Positions 1-10,363 of a DNA stretch of 64,000 nt are shown one piece after another. The notes under the pieces are model-generated. The model saw only the letters and a list, made by a program, of their open reading frames with translations, did not search any database and was not told where the DNA came from. Both the position numbers and the translations under genes were made by a program. Position 1 is the first letter of the stretch, and every line of letters starts with the position of its first letter. Where the stretch lies: the NCBI GenBank assembly GCA_963969345.1, contig OZ017766.1, positions 7,874,001 through 7,938,000 on the forward strand. The letters are read 5' to 3'. The DNA comes from Turbatrix aceti. Taxonomy: Eukaryota; Nematoda; Chromadorea; Rhabditida; Panagrolaimidae.

Positions 1-1790
1 ACATTTTGATGTGAGTCGTTGCATCAAGTTTCAAGGTCTTTTAGAACACATTTTGCACTTTTAAAAACCAGTAAATCATATTGGAAACGTTTAAAAAAAT
101 TAATTTGGGAAAAATATTAAACTATATTTTTTTGCACTTTTTGCGAATGTTGTGGTCGAAATCGACTGAAATACACAGATTTAACGTTCCAAGAACCATT
201 TTTCATCTAAAAAACATATGAAATCAATCTGGGTACCCGGATATCCTATCGTTCATTTTTTTTACGCAAAAACAAACATAAAGGTGAGAAAAGTTTAATT
301 TTCTCGCGGGATGCAAAGTAAGTGAATCGTTTACCGATTTAATTTCGAGTACGTCAACAAACCTCTTCACGTTTGTTTTTTGTCCCGGAAATGTATAAAA
401 AAATTAGGTTGACGCATTGTACGTCACCTATCTGCGATTCTGCATTTGCAATTTTTTGTTCAATGAAAGTCATGAATCAAAAAATTTCCTGATCCCGCCA
501 CAAAACATGTACACGAATCGGAACACAACCGCGGCAGAAAAAAGTTACATAAAACAGACGGACACCTACTTTTCTGCAATAAATAAAATGTGGCGGAAAT
601 AAGACACAAAATGACGGACTTTTCATTAATTATGACCGATTGTCATTAATTTTCTTTTTCTTTTTTTTTGTTTTTGGGGTTCGTTTATTTTATTCGTTTA
701 CTGACACTTTTCCACCATTTTATATGTAGATAAAATACTGATGCACATTTCACGTCGAAAAAAAAAATTTCACGTCACAAAAAAAACTGGGTTACGGTAA
801 TTATCGTGGGAATGGGAAATGTTTGGGGAAAAAAACAATATAATAAATTTTAGATAGAAGCAACATTCGACAAACCCTGTTTTTTTTTTGTCGTACTAAC
901 CTCCCTGACTGATGTGAGACGATGGATACAATACCCGTTTGTTGTTGTTGCTACAATTGTTGCATTCAAGTCAGAGAGGCTCAACAAAAGACCCTACCCT
1001 CTCTTTTCTTTTTCACATACAAACATATTTTTTGTGTCAAATCTATCTTCGCTGTGGGCCACCATCGCCACACAATCCCCCGATAATTATTGTACCATCT
1101 GGCAAAATGGGTGGGTGAATCGTAATAAATACAAAGTAGTACTGGTTGCACACGAGGATTGATCTGACAAGGAATGTGACTGGAAACATTTGGGAAACAT
1201 TTTATAAATTTGTGTACGCCGACTGCAAATCTAGTTTTTGTTATTTTAGACGATTTTTGGCATTTTTGATCTAAAAACTTGCGGCATTTCCAAAGTTGGG
1301 GTAAATATTGTTCGACAGGATTCCTGATGAAAAATCCGAGAAAAATATGAAAATAACGTGTTAGGGCTTGTCCAGAAATTACGTCATTGCGAGAGGAGGG
1401 AGGGGGGTCAGTCCAAAAATGACGGAAAATGATGGAGGGGGGAGGGGGGTACCTGCTCAAAATGACGTCATTAAAAAATTTAAAAAATTGGCTTAGGAAT
1501 TTTCAAAGTTTCCGATTTTTTTGCCAAAATTGGCTGAAAACTGACTGATTTTGCTCCAATATAAATATGTTTCACCAATTTTTTTATCTGACCGACTCCG
1601 AAAAGGTTTCTTTAATAAACACAAACACAATAATTTTGGCATTTTTATCTGGAAGTAGTTTTTAGCAAAATTGATATGCCAAAACTTGCAAAAAAACCTC
1701 TAAAAATGGCGATTTTTTTTCAAAATGACGTCATTTAGGGGGGGGGGTCCGGGGTGCCCCACCTTGCAATGACGACCGATGACAGAGGGG
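1..1790. other. Gene-free AT-rich repeat region
   Basis: No convincing exon chain was found; the open frames here are short and low in complexity. Positions 1365-1480 and 1720-1780 carry G-rich tracts next to TGACGTCATT-like words, which look like the ends of a small non-autonomous element. The rest is poly-A/T-rich DNA. Confidence 0.5.
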
Positions 1791-2492
1791 CCTTTGTTTC
1801 ACTGGGCAAAAAAGAAACGCGCGCGCGTACAAAAGAGTCACGTTCAAAAAAATGCCCTGAAGTCCGTAATAGAGTTTTTTGCCTACGGTCACTTGGGTAG
1901 GCTTGGGCATGTCCCAAAGAATGTTTTAAGCTATCAACGAACTTTATCGGATAATTTTGCGCTGTGCTGCAGGTGTTAAAAGAATGCAAAACTTTTATGT
2001 GCCGTAACTGACCGAAATGTTTGGGAATTTTTGAAAACGATCTAAAATGTTGTTCATCAGGTTAAGAACAATCAGTGTGCAAAGCACAGATCCTTAGTTT
2101 TTGGTCTAGCTCTGGAGCTAACCTAAAACAGGTGAAAATGCGCACGCGCAGTGATAAATCAAGGGAAAATTTTGAAGAAAGGAAGAAAAGAGTTTCATTC
2201 GGTGTTCCTGCAGCGAATGAATTTTGCCTTATCTCAGAATCCACAAGGGTATCTTCTTATAATCCCCCTAATTTCTTTGTTTGTTGTTTATTGTTTCTGC
2301 AATTTTTTACTTTTTGTGCTGGATAATAAATCTTTGTAGTTAACAAAATAACAACTTTTTCAACTGTGTCCTGAAGCGCGTGCGCATTTTCAAGCGCGTA
2401 ATCTATTTTTGGTTAGCTCCTGAGCTAGACCGAAAACTAAGGATCTGTGCTTTGCACACTGATTGTTCTTAACCCGATGAACAACATTTTAA

Positions 2493-4133
2493 CAGATACT
2501 CTGCGAGCCGATTTAGGACCAAGCCGGGGAGAAGGACACATCATTTTGACACTTTCAAATGTTTTGAGTCAGAGTTGTAGGCCTTCGGGGGAAAGGTCCA
2601 AAGCCGCGATATTTTATTTTATAAAATTCGGATTCACGAGATTCGGCTTCAGAAGTGTTTTTCATAAAAAATAATGCCCTGTTCTACGTTGGTCATGAAC
2701 AATTTTGAAAAAATTAATATAGGGGTTTCTGAGGACGGCGAATCCAATGACATATTCAGAATTTTTTTTCAGTTACGGTAATTATCGATTTTTTGATATC
2801 ATACGTTTTCAAACCGCTATAATATTCGGATCTCAAACTTAAGCGGTAATTCGATAAGCCTATCTTCTTCCCCGTTGTTTTTTGTATAGGAAAAAGTAAA
2901 ACGCGAAAAAAAATCGCGTGCCCAAGGTTGTCATAAATTTTAATTTATGTTCCAGACTCGACACCGAAGCCCTGCGCGCAACGTGCACGCATAGGTTTGC
3001 GCTGCTGCACACGCGTATTGACCTTTATTTTTTAGACGCATGCCTAACTTATTACAAAAACCGTTTTTGGAACCATTCAATAGGTGTGCCAAAGCGGGAA
3101 GGTGTACAGTAGTCTTTTTTCCAAGCTTCACCTGTAAAATGCCTGAGGCTATTAGCCATGAACATTTTGACAAAAATGACCTATTCTATCTTTTAGAGAA
3201 TTCAATTCTCTATGGAGCATAAAATTTTCAGATTTTTACCTTTATTTTTGGGTTCGGTACATTAATTTAAAAAACATACACCAAGTTTAACCTTCATTTT
3301 TCTGCCGACGCTTCTCTTAAGAAATGAAAATCTCATAATTTGAAGTCAAATTTAGAACATGTTGGGCAAATTAAGCTACAGTATCCAAAAATACGGCAAA
3401 AATCTGAAAATTTTATACACCATAGAGAATTGAATTCTCTAAAAGATAGAATAGGTCATTTTTGTCAAAAATGTTCATGGCTAATAGCCTCAGGCATTTT
3501 ACAGGAGAAGCTTGGAAAAAAGACTACTGTACACCTTCCCGCCTTGACACACCTATTGAATGGTTCCAAAAACGGTTTTTGTAATAAGTTATGCATGCGT
3601 CTAAAAAATAAAGGTCAATACGCGTGTGCAGCAGCGCAAAATCATGCGTGCACGTTGCGCGCAGGGCTTCGGTGTCGAGTCTGGAGCATAAATTAAAATT
3701 TATGACAACCTTGGGCACGCGATTTTTTTTTGTGTTTTGCTTTTTCCGATACAAAAAACAACGGGGAAGAAGATAGGCTTATCGAAATACCGCTTAAGTT
3801 TGAGATCCGAATATTATAGCGGTTTGAAAACGTATGATATCAAAAAATCGATAATTACCGTAACTGAAAAAAAATTCTGAATATGTCATTGGATTCGCCG
3901 TCATCAGAAACCCCTATATTATTTTTTTCAGAATTGTTCATGATCAACGTAGCACAGGGCACTATTTTTTTATGAAAAACACTTCTGAAGCCGAATCTCG
4001 TGAATCCGAATTTTATAAAATAAAATATCTTGGCTTTGGACATTTCCCCCGAAGGCCTACAACTCTGACTCAAAACATTTGAAAGTGTCAAAATGATGTG
4101 TCCTCGATCCTAAATCGGCTCGCAGAGTGTCTG
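2493..4133. mobile_element. Foldback element B in a TTAA site
   Basis: This is a long palindrome with arms of roughly 2493-3240 and 3400-4133. Its ends are CAGATACTCTGCGAGCCGAT and, on the other strand, CAGACACTCTGCGAGCCGAT. TTAA lies immediately outside each end (2489-2492 and 4134-4137). TTAA duplication is typical of piggyBac-type transposition, so this is probably a non-autonomous element moved by such an enzyme. The open frames in its arms mirror each other and are not genes. Confidence 0.8.
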
Positions 4134-4137
4134 TTAA

Positions 4138-5200
4138 GAGCCACTCTGCGAGCAGATTTATTTCCGACTACACAGGCATTTTACACTTTCCGATGTTTTG
4201 TGCCAAAGTTGTAGGCACCTATAGGGAGGTTCCAAATTTCCATACCAAAATTTTTTTAGATGCCGGATTCTGGAGTTTCGGCTTCTACAATTTTTGACGT
4301 CAAATTTTCAAACTGTTTCAAAAATTCTGATTTTTGGTATACAGGGGTATCTTGGCACGAGAAATCGACTGGTGTATTTAGTTTTCTCAAAAAACATCTG
4401 ACTTTTTTGAAAAAATGTGATTTCTGGTTTTTCCGCCCGTTTTTGTCCGTTGCTTGGCTCCAGCATCCGTATATTACCCGGCGAAGTGGTTTTCGCAGGC
4501 TAATCTTGTAGCTTGGTTTCTGCTCTATCGGGAAAAGTGAAAGAAAAAATATATTAGCTCCATCAATTTTCGTTTCGAATTTTTTTATGACGCCAACTCG
4601 ATCAAAAACAAACGAAAAAAGAGAGATTACGCGTGCGAAACGCATGCGCTGCAGCACGGCGCGCGCTCGCACGTTGCGCGCATACAAAGCGGGGAAGATC
4701 TGTGCGCTTTTTCAACCATTTTAGATCGAGTTGGCGTCATAAAAAAATTCGAAACGAAAATTGATGGAGCTAATATATTTTTTCTTTCACTTTTCCCGAT
4801 AGAGCAGAAACCAAGCTACAAGATTAGCCTGCGAAAACCACTTCGCCGGGTAATATACGGATGCTGGAGCCAAGCAACGGACAAAAACGGGCGGAAAAAC
4901 CAGAAATCACATTTTTTCAAAAAAGTCAGATGTTTTTTGAGAAAACTAAATACACCAGTCGATTTCTCGTGCCAAGATACCCCTGTATACCAAAAATCAG
5001 AATTTTTGAAACAGTTTGAAAATTTGACGTCAAAAATTGCAGAAGCCGAAACTCCAGAATCCGGCATCTAAAAAAATTTTGGTATGGAAATTTGGAACCT
5101 CCCTATAGGTGCCTACAACTTTGGCACAAAACATCGGAAAGTGTAAAATGCCTGTGTAGCGCCCTCCACCTTATAAATAAATCGGCTCGCAGAGTACCTC
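4138..5200. mobile_element. Foldback element C, abutting B through a shared TTAA
   Basis: Palindrome centred near 4666. Its ends, starting GAGCCACTCTGCGAGCAGAT and (other strand) GAGGTACTCTGCGAGCCGAT, resemble those of element B. TTAA precedes it at 4134-4137 and follows it at 5201-5204, giving the order TTAA-B-TTAA-C-TTAA. It encodes nothing recognisable. Confidence 0.8.
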
Positions 5201-5479
5201 TTAAATCGTTTTCAAAAATTCCCAAACATTTCGGTCAGTTACGGCACATAAAAGTTTTGCATTCTTTTAACACCTGCAGTACTGCGCAAAATTATCCGAT
5301 AAAGTTCGTTGATAGTTTAAAACATTCTTTAGGACATGCCCAAGCCTACCCAAGTGACCGTAGACAAAAAACTCTATTACGGGCTTCAGGGCATTTTTTT
5401 GAACATGACTCTCTCTGAAAATGCGCGCGCGCGCAGCAGTGAAACAAAATAAGGTGGAGGCGCAGGCCGTGCGCGGCAG

Positions 5480-5870
5480 TGATTCTCCCAAACCCTACTT
5501 GTTCTAACGCCTGAGGCTATGAAGTAAAGCACTGCTAAACAAATCGAAATAGAAAATCTTGTAGGAAATTTTTCGGTCTACAAAACGGTGTAACTCCGGA
5601 ATTTTTATCTATTTTTTTGGCTTCGCGATTTTAATTCGCGCAACGTACTTCTATTTAACGCAAATTTAGAAATATTTCTGTTTTTTTATAACGTTATGTA
5701 ATTTTTGCTTCATCCGTTGGCGTTCTGTCACAAGTTCAACTCGAAAGACGTCAAGAACATGTAAATTCATAGATCTGTACATAGACAAATCGTAAACTTC
5801 CAACCGCTGTATTGGTCTGTATTGCAAATATATAGCGACTGTAAATCGCGTTCACAGTCGACCATGGGGA
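5480..5870. repeat. Dispersed repeat shared with 39.4-39.9 kb
   Basis: This stretch is an inverted near-copy of 39460-39890. It contains the unit around CCATGGTCGACTGTGAACGC that is tandemly duplicated at 39385-39570, and a diverged relative lies near 41740-41830. No coding potential is seen. Confidence 0.6.
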
Positions 5871-6019
5871 AGGAAAAGGGGAGGAATGACAATGAGAAGG
5901 CCGACCGGGGCGAAGTAAGCATGCTTTCCTACGCATTAGCATGACTCACGTGGAGATCATTCGCGCGTTCGCGACAGCGCGCAAGTAAACCAGTAGTGAC
6001 TGATTCTCTTACGCCGACA

Positions 6020-8061
6020 ATGCGCGTCATCTTTTGCGCCGTACTGCTTGCCCTTGGCGCTTTGCCCCTTATCCATGCACTTTTCATGGATATGTACGGC
6101 AGTGAGTCTTCGTTTTCTATTTTTTTCTTCTTTTACACAACTTTCTTTCAGAAGCGTTCCAAATGGAGCTTTTGGATGACTGCAATATTTACGTGTATGA
6201 TCACGTTCTGGATTCGAAGGCACCAACAAACTGGTGCAAAAGGAACAAATCTTCCATGAATCACCATACCTACATTCGTGATAGTAATTATAAAGAAATT
6301 ATGAACTTTGGTTTTTATTGTGTGTATGTTGACGATGATAACATCGTGCAAGTTGTGCACATCAATGACAGCGGTGTTGAAAACTGTAAGTTCATTATAT
6401 TTTTTCAAAAACGAAAATATTTTCAGATACGCTGTTTTCACAAGACTACCTTGAGGCAGATTTCAAAGATGAATATGTCAAAAATTTTTTAGGCGTGAAG
6501 AAAAATCCAAATGTCAACCATATTTCTACGACCGCCGGTAAATACTTTTTTAGAGCAATTGGATTGGATGATTACGACATTGACTACATATCCACAAGCA
6601 ATAAACATTTTACACGAGCTCTAAGATACATTCTAGCATCAGATGAGGCTGTTGTTTTTGATGTAAGATTTTTTATTCTTTTTATCTAATACATACTCAA
6701 TGTTGTAGTCTACTAGAAATTACACTGGTCTACTTTACTGGTCAGAAGACACTAAGGTCCGTATAGATCCCAATAATCCCAAGGCACGTATTTGTACGGT
6801 TGACGATAGTAATTATACGATGCATCCTATCAAAACGGCTATTGAAACTGCTTGTGCAAGATACGACTCAGTAAAAGATTTTTCTGTTTCCTGTAAGTTT
6901 TTTTGTTTCAATTTCATATTAACGCTTTTTGTTATAGTTCCCCAAATATTTGCTACCATGATATCTGATGAATCTCATCAGTCGTTCGCTGGCATGATAG
7001 AAACCAAAAACGGAACGCTCATTTCTTCGGACCAGAAAGTATACGATCGTCCACCGATAGAAAATAATTGTAAGTTGATTGCTTTCGGTGACGCAAATAA
7101 TCAGTGTCCGCTTTAGACACAGAAATTCCGTTCTTCTTCTACAGTAGCAATACTGATTCGTATTCTCCGTTCTTTCTGTACTACAAGTTTGATGGTCCGT
7201 CGCGAGACTTTACCGTTCGTTTTGTCTACGAGGAGAAAGCTCATACGATTTGTGAACCACTCCAATACATGCAGAAGTGCAACTTTCAAAACGAGACGGT
7301 AACCGTCGCTGCGGCTCCAAAGATGCTCAAACACGATCAAAAGTCGATATCCTTTGAAGGTACGTTGCGGTAACATCCAGGACTTTTTTAATATTCTGTT
7401 TCTGTTTTTAGTATACTTTCTCGTGAACAACGCCAACTTACAATACTGCATCTTTCGCGTGGATTTTGACTTTGACACTAAAAATTCCACAACAACGCTC
7501 AGTCAGACTGATGATGTCAACGCCTACGTGCACGTTCAAAGCCGCTCAAAGAGAGTCGTGAACTGCGACCATGGCAATCGCACAGTCCGCTGGCTGTTGG
7601 CTTACACGGAACAAAAGAATGCCGAACTCGTCAGTCTTGACAACGACGTATCCAGTCCGATCTTTCCTTGTTCGCACTGTGGGAACGAGACGCTCATGTA
7701 TTGCGACGTGAATCCCGAAATTGCAAATGAGTATTATTCAGCGGTTTACCTGATCACTGGCGGCGATATACTTTTCGTCGGTGTCAAGAGCGAAGAATCC
7801 ATCAAGAAGATCGAGTACTTCAGCAAAGAAACGAAAGACAAGAATTATTTTCTACAGGAACTGAACTTCAGTAAGTTAATCCGCGTTTAATCTTGTTCAA
7901 TAACACTCTTTTCAGCTTTGTCTCTTGACGATCTTTACTACCAACTGCATGGGGTTTCCCCGGTGGACGGTGATGAAGAACAAACGACTGCGTACGCTCC
8001 ATGCTACCTGTGTATGCCGTCGGTGCTTTTTCTGATCTTGATGACTTGCAATATTTTTTGA
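6020..8061 (+). CDS. Family A copy 1: secreted protein with hydrophobic C-terminal tail
   Basis: Eight exons join in phase: 6020-6101, 6152-6385, 6427-6662, 6709-6892, 6938-7069, 7117-7359, 7412-7870 and 7916-8061, giving 571 residues. The N-terminus (MRVIFCAVLLALGALPLIHA) is a signal peptide. The body has paired cysteines (for example CSHC and YCDV in exon 7) and several N-glycosylation sequons. The last exon ends in a hydrophobic stretch (PSVLFLILMTCNIF), as in a GPI signal or a short membrane anchor. I do not recognise the family; a nematode CUB-like or other beta-sandwich ectodomain is possible but unproven. The start is the ATG that begins the signal peptide. Three close paralogs (13.1, 17.1 and 25.9 kb) and one distant one (47.6 kb) share the exon plan. 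Confidence 0.8.
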
Positions 8062-8390
8062 TTAACTGATTTTACATAACACTGATTAAACACTGGTATA
8101 CAAAACAAAAAAATGAGATGACACACAGAAGAACAGATACATAGCATCGAATGAGTGCTTGAAAGCGCGTGCGCATTATGTATTTCAAGAAAGTTATCGT
8201 CCAGAGAGTATGGAAACGTTTGAGAGGATATAATAGTAATTTTTTTAATTGTTGTTTTTCACAAAAAATAGTATTTTTTCTGTTTTTGGAAAAGACAAAC
8301 CCTGCATTGTGTTTTATTCAGTCAGTTTAACATCATTGATACCAACAACTTCATAAGGCATACGAATTTTTTAGACACGTGTGAGTAGAA

Positions 8391-9677
8391 CTCACAAAAA
8401 ACAATGTATAGAATTTAATACACTGAAGTATTGATATTGAAAAAAAAATGTATACATTGAGTGCTCAATACAGCGATGTATAGTTCAGCCGAACTATACA
8501 TTTTTTCGTATCACAAATAATACCTTGCTTGTATTAAAAAATGAACGAAAATGAATAGCATTCGGCTTGGCAAAGCGCGTCGAATGCGTTTTGCTTGCAG
8601 CTGCTTTTTAGGCCACCGTCCCCTCGTTGTTGTTCCACGGTATTCGTTTTAGACATAATTTATTTCAGTTATTAACACAATCATATAAAAACAAGAAAAT
8701 ATAAAACAACCCGAAGCAAAAAAAAATGAGGACAACGCGTCTTCTTCTTGAATATCGCGTCGGTTGCGACAGCTTGTCTTTTCTTGGAAGATCGCCGGGA
8801 ACCTGACCTCGACTTCGAAGTTAATTTGTTTTTCAATCACATTGAGGCTTGAAGTTGTTTGATTGCAGCCGCTTTACCTTAAAATGTGAACATAATTTTG
8901 GTCTTTGAGTTTTTTCTGAAACTTACAGACAGTGTGAAGCGAAGCACATATGCGTCGTTGAAGCGCAATTTTATGTTACCTGCTGCATGCTGAAAACAAC
9001 ATTTAAGCTCAAAAATTATCTCTATTTAAAAATTTGATGCCAAATGAATTTCAACCCCCTTTATTACCATTTTCTGCGATTGTGAGGCCAATCAAGGCAC
9101 CCCAGCTATCGACATCATTGCAACTCTATCTAACAATTCGCAAAAACTTAGATCACAATCGCACAAAAAGGTAAAAAGTGGGTGAAACTTGTTTGGCTTT
9201 AAAATAAAAAAGGTATGAAAACAAACAGAAAATTTTGTAAATGTTAAAAACATACCAAAGTCGACAGCAGATTAGCTCCATAGGTTGCATTCGTTTTGGG
9301 AAAGTTGCCGAAGTAGTTTGAAAGAGAAACGCGAAAAGTCACGCAAAAAGAAACAACAATTAGAGAATGCGTGTGTCAAAAAAAACAACAGACAAAAAAA
9401 CGACGCTATCCAAATTTCTATTTGGCGAGCAATTGCAGCGAGTCGATCGTAGCATTCGCTTTGAGACTCCGCTTAACAAGAAAATTACCCTACTCGGGTG
9501 TGTGAAATATAGAAATGTATTGAAATGTATACATTTTCGTGTTTGAATAAAAATACATTTTTTTTGTATTGATAAAAATACGTTTTTTTGTTTTCATACG
9601 TCTAATGTATTATTTTCGATACAGAAATGTATTCAGCACACTTATACATCAATGTATTATTTTTATTTTTTTGTGAG
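8391..9677. mobile_element. 1.29-kb terminal-inverted-repeat insertion downstream of family A copy 1
   Basis: The ends are CTCACAAAAAAC at the left and TTTTTTTGTGAG at the right, followed inward by TGTATA/TGTATT-rich sequence. AA flanks it on both sides (8389-8390 and 9678-9679). The equivalent stretches of copy 3 (about 19510) and copy 2 (about 12790) read straight through with a single AA, so they are empty sites. No transposase frame is seen, so it is non-autonomous. Confidence 0.8.
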
Positions 9678-9832
9678 AACCTGAACAATAAAAAATGGAC
9701 CTACAAACAAACAGGTAGAAAGAAAGAATGGTATCTGACCAATCGTATTGAATTTCAAATATGTCCATGTTTACGCTCTTTGTGAAAAAAAAACTGAAAA
9801 AAAAATCAAGTCGTGAAATATAAACATAAGAC

Positions 9833-10363
9833 GAGGGCAATAAAAATTTTTTTTGTCATGCTAAAAAAATGTGTCGTTAAATTTATGCATCGTAAAAAAA
9901 GTAACAAAAACCAAGCAAAAAATGTTACTTCTGTGTCAAAAGTTTTGAAGCTAAAATTTCAAAAACAATCGTTTTTTTTCTGATCGTAAGAAAAGATTTT
10001 TTATATTTGAGAGTTTATTTACCGCTTTTTATCTAAAAAAAATGATTTTTCAAATTTTAATAAAATTTTTGGGACATTTTGCAAATTTTTTTAGTTTATC
10101 AATGTTAAGATTTTTTTTTGTTTTTACGATATCAGCGTGTTTTTTCAGCCAACTTCCCCCTCCGGCAGTCGAAGGCAATCCGAGCGCCAAACTTCCGAGA
10201 GCGACAGCAACCACTCAGAATCCCGAAACACAGTCATCAGACTCGAACGCGAAAAGACCGAACTTTCTCCTGTTTCCCGTTTGGGAAACAACTTTGATCG
10301 TTCTGCTGAAATTACGGTTTGTAGGCAAAAAAATAGCATGACAAAAAAAATTTTATTGTCCTC
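9833..10363. mobile_element. Small inverted-repeat element carrying a copied exon of the RUN/RH gene
   Basis: Near-perfect inverted ends of about 30 bases (GAGGGCAATAAAAATTTTTT at 9833 and its mirror ending TTTTATTGTCCTC at 10363) bracket sequence nearly identical to 22945-23440. That donor is the fifth coding exon of the RUN/RH gene with intron on both sides. The exon copy keeps its splice acceptor and open frame and differs at only a few bases. The inverted ends are absent around the donor. This resembles gene-fragment capture by a MITE, although a decayed locus duplication is also possible. Confidence 0.75.

Larger units (their letters stand above)
1795..5480. repeat. Foldback element A, interrupted by two younger foldbacks
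   Basis: The outer arms 1795-2047 and 5205-5480 are inverted copies, and the inner arms 2048-2120 and 2412-2488 are also inverted copies. Without the two insertions (2493-4133 and 4138-5200) the element is about 970 bases. A related uninterrupted element lies at 39895-40860 in the opposite orientation. Similarity to that locus continues outward on one side (5480-5870 against 39460-39890), so the true unit may be larger or part of a segmental duplication. No transposase is present. Confidence 0.8.

Noticed and set aside
2075..5067. Short open frames in the first 5 kb
   Set aside because: They occur as mirror-image pairs in the arms of palindromes, as expected for repeats and not for genes.
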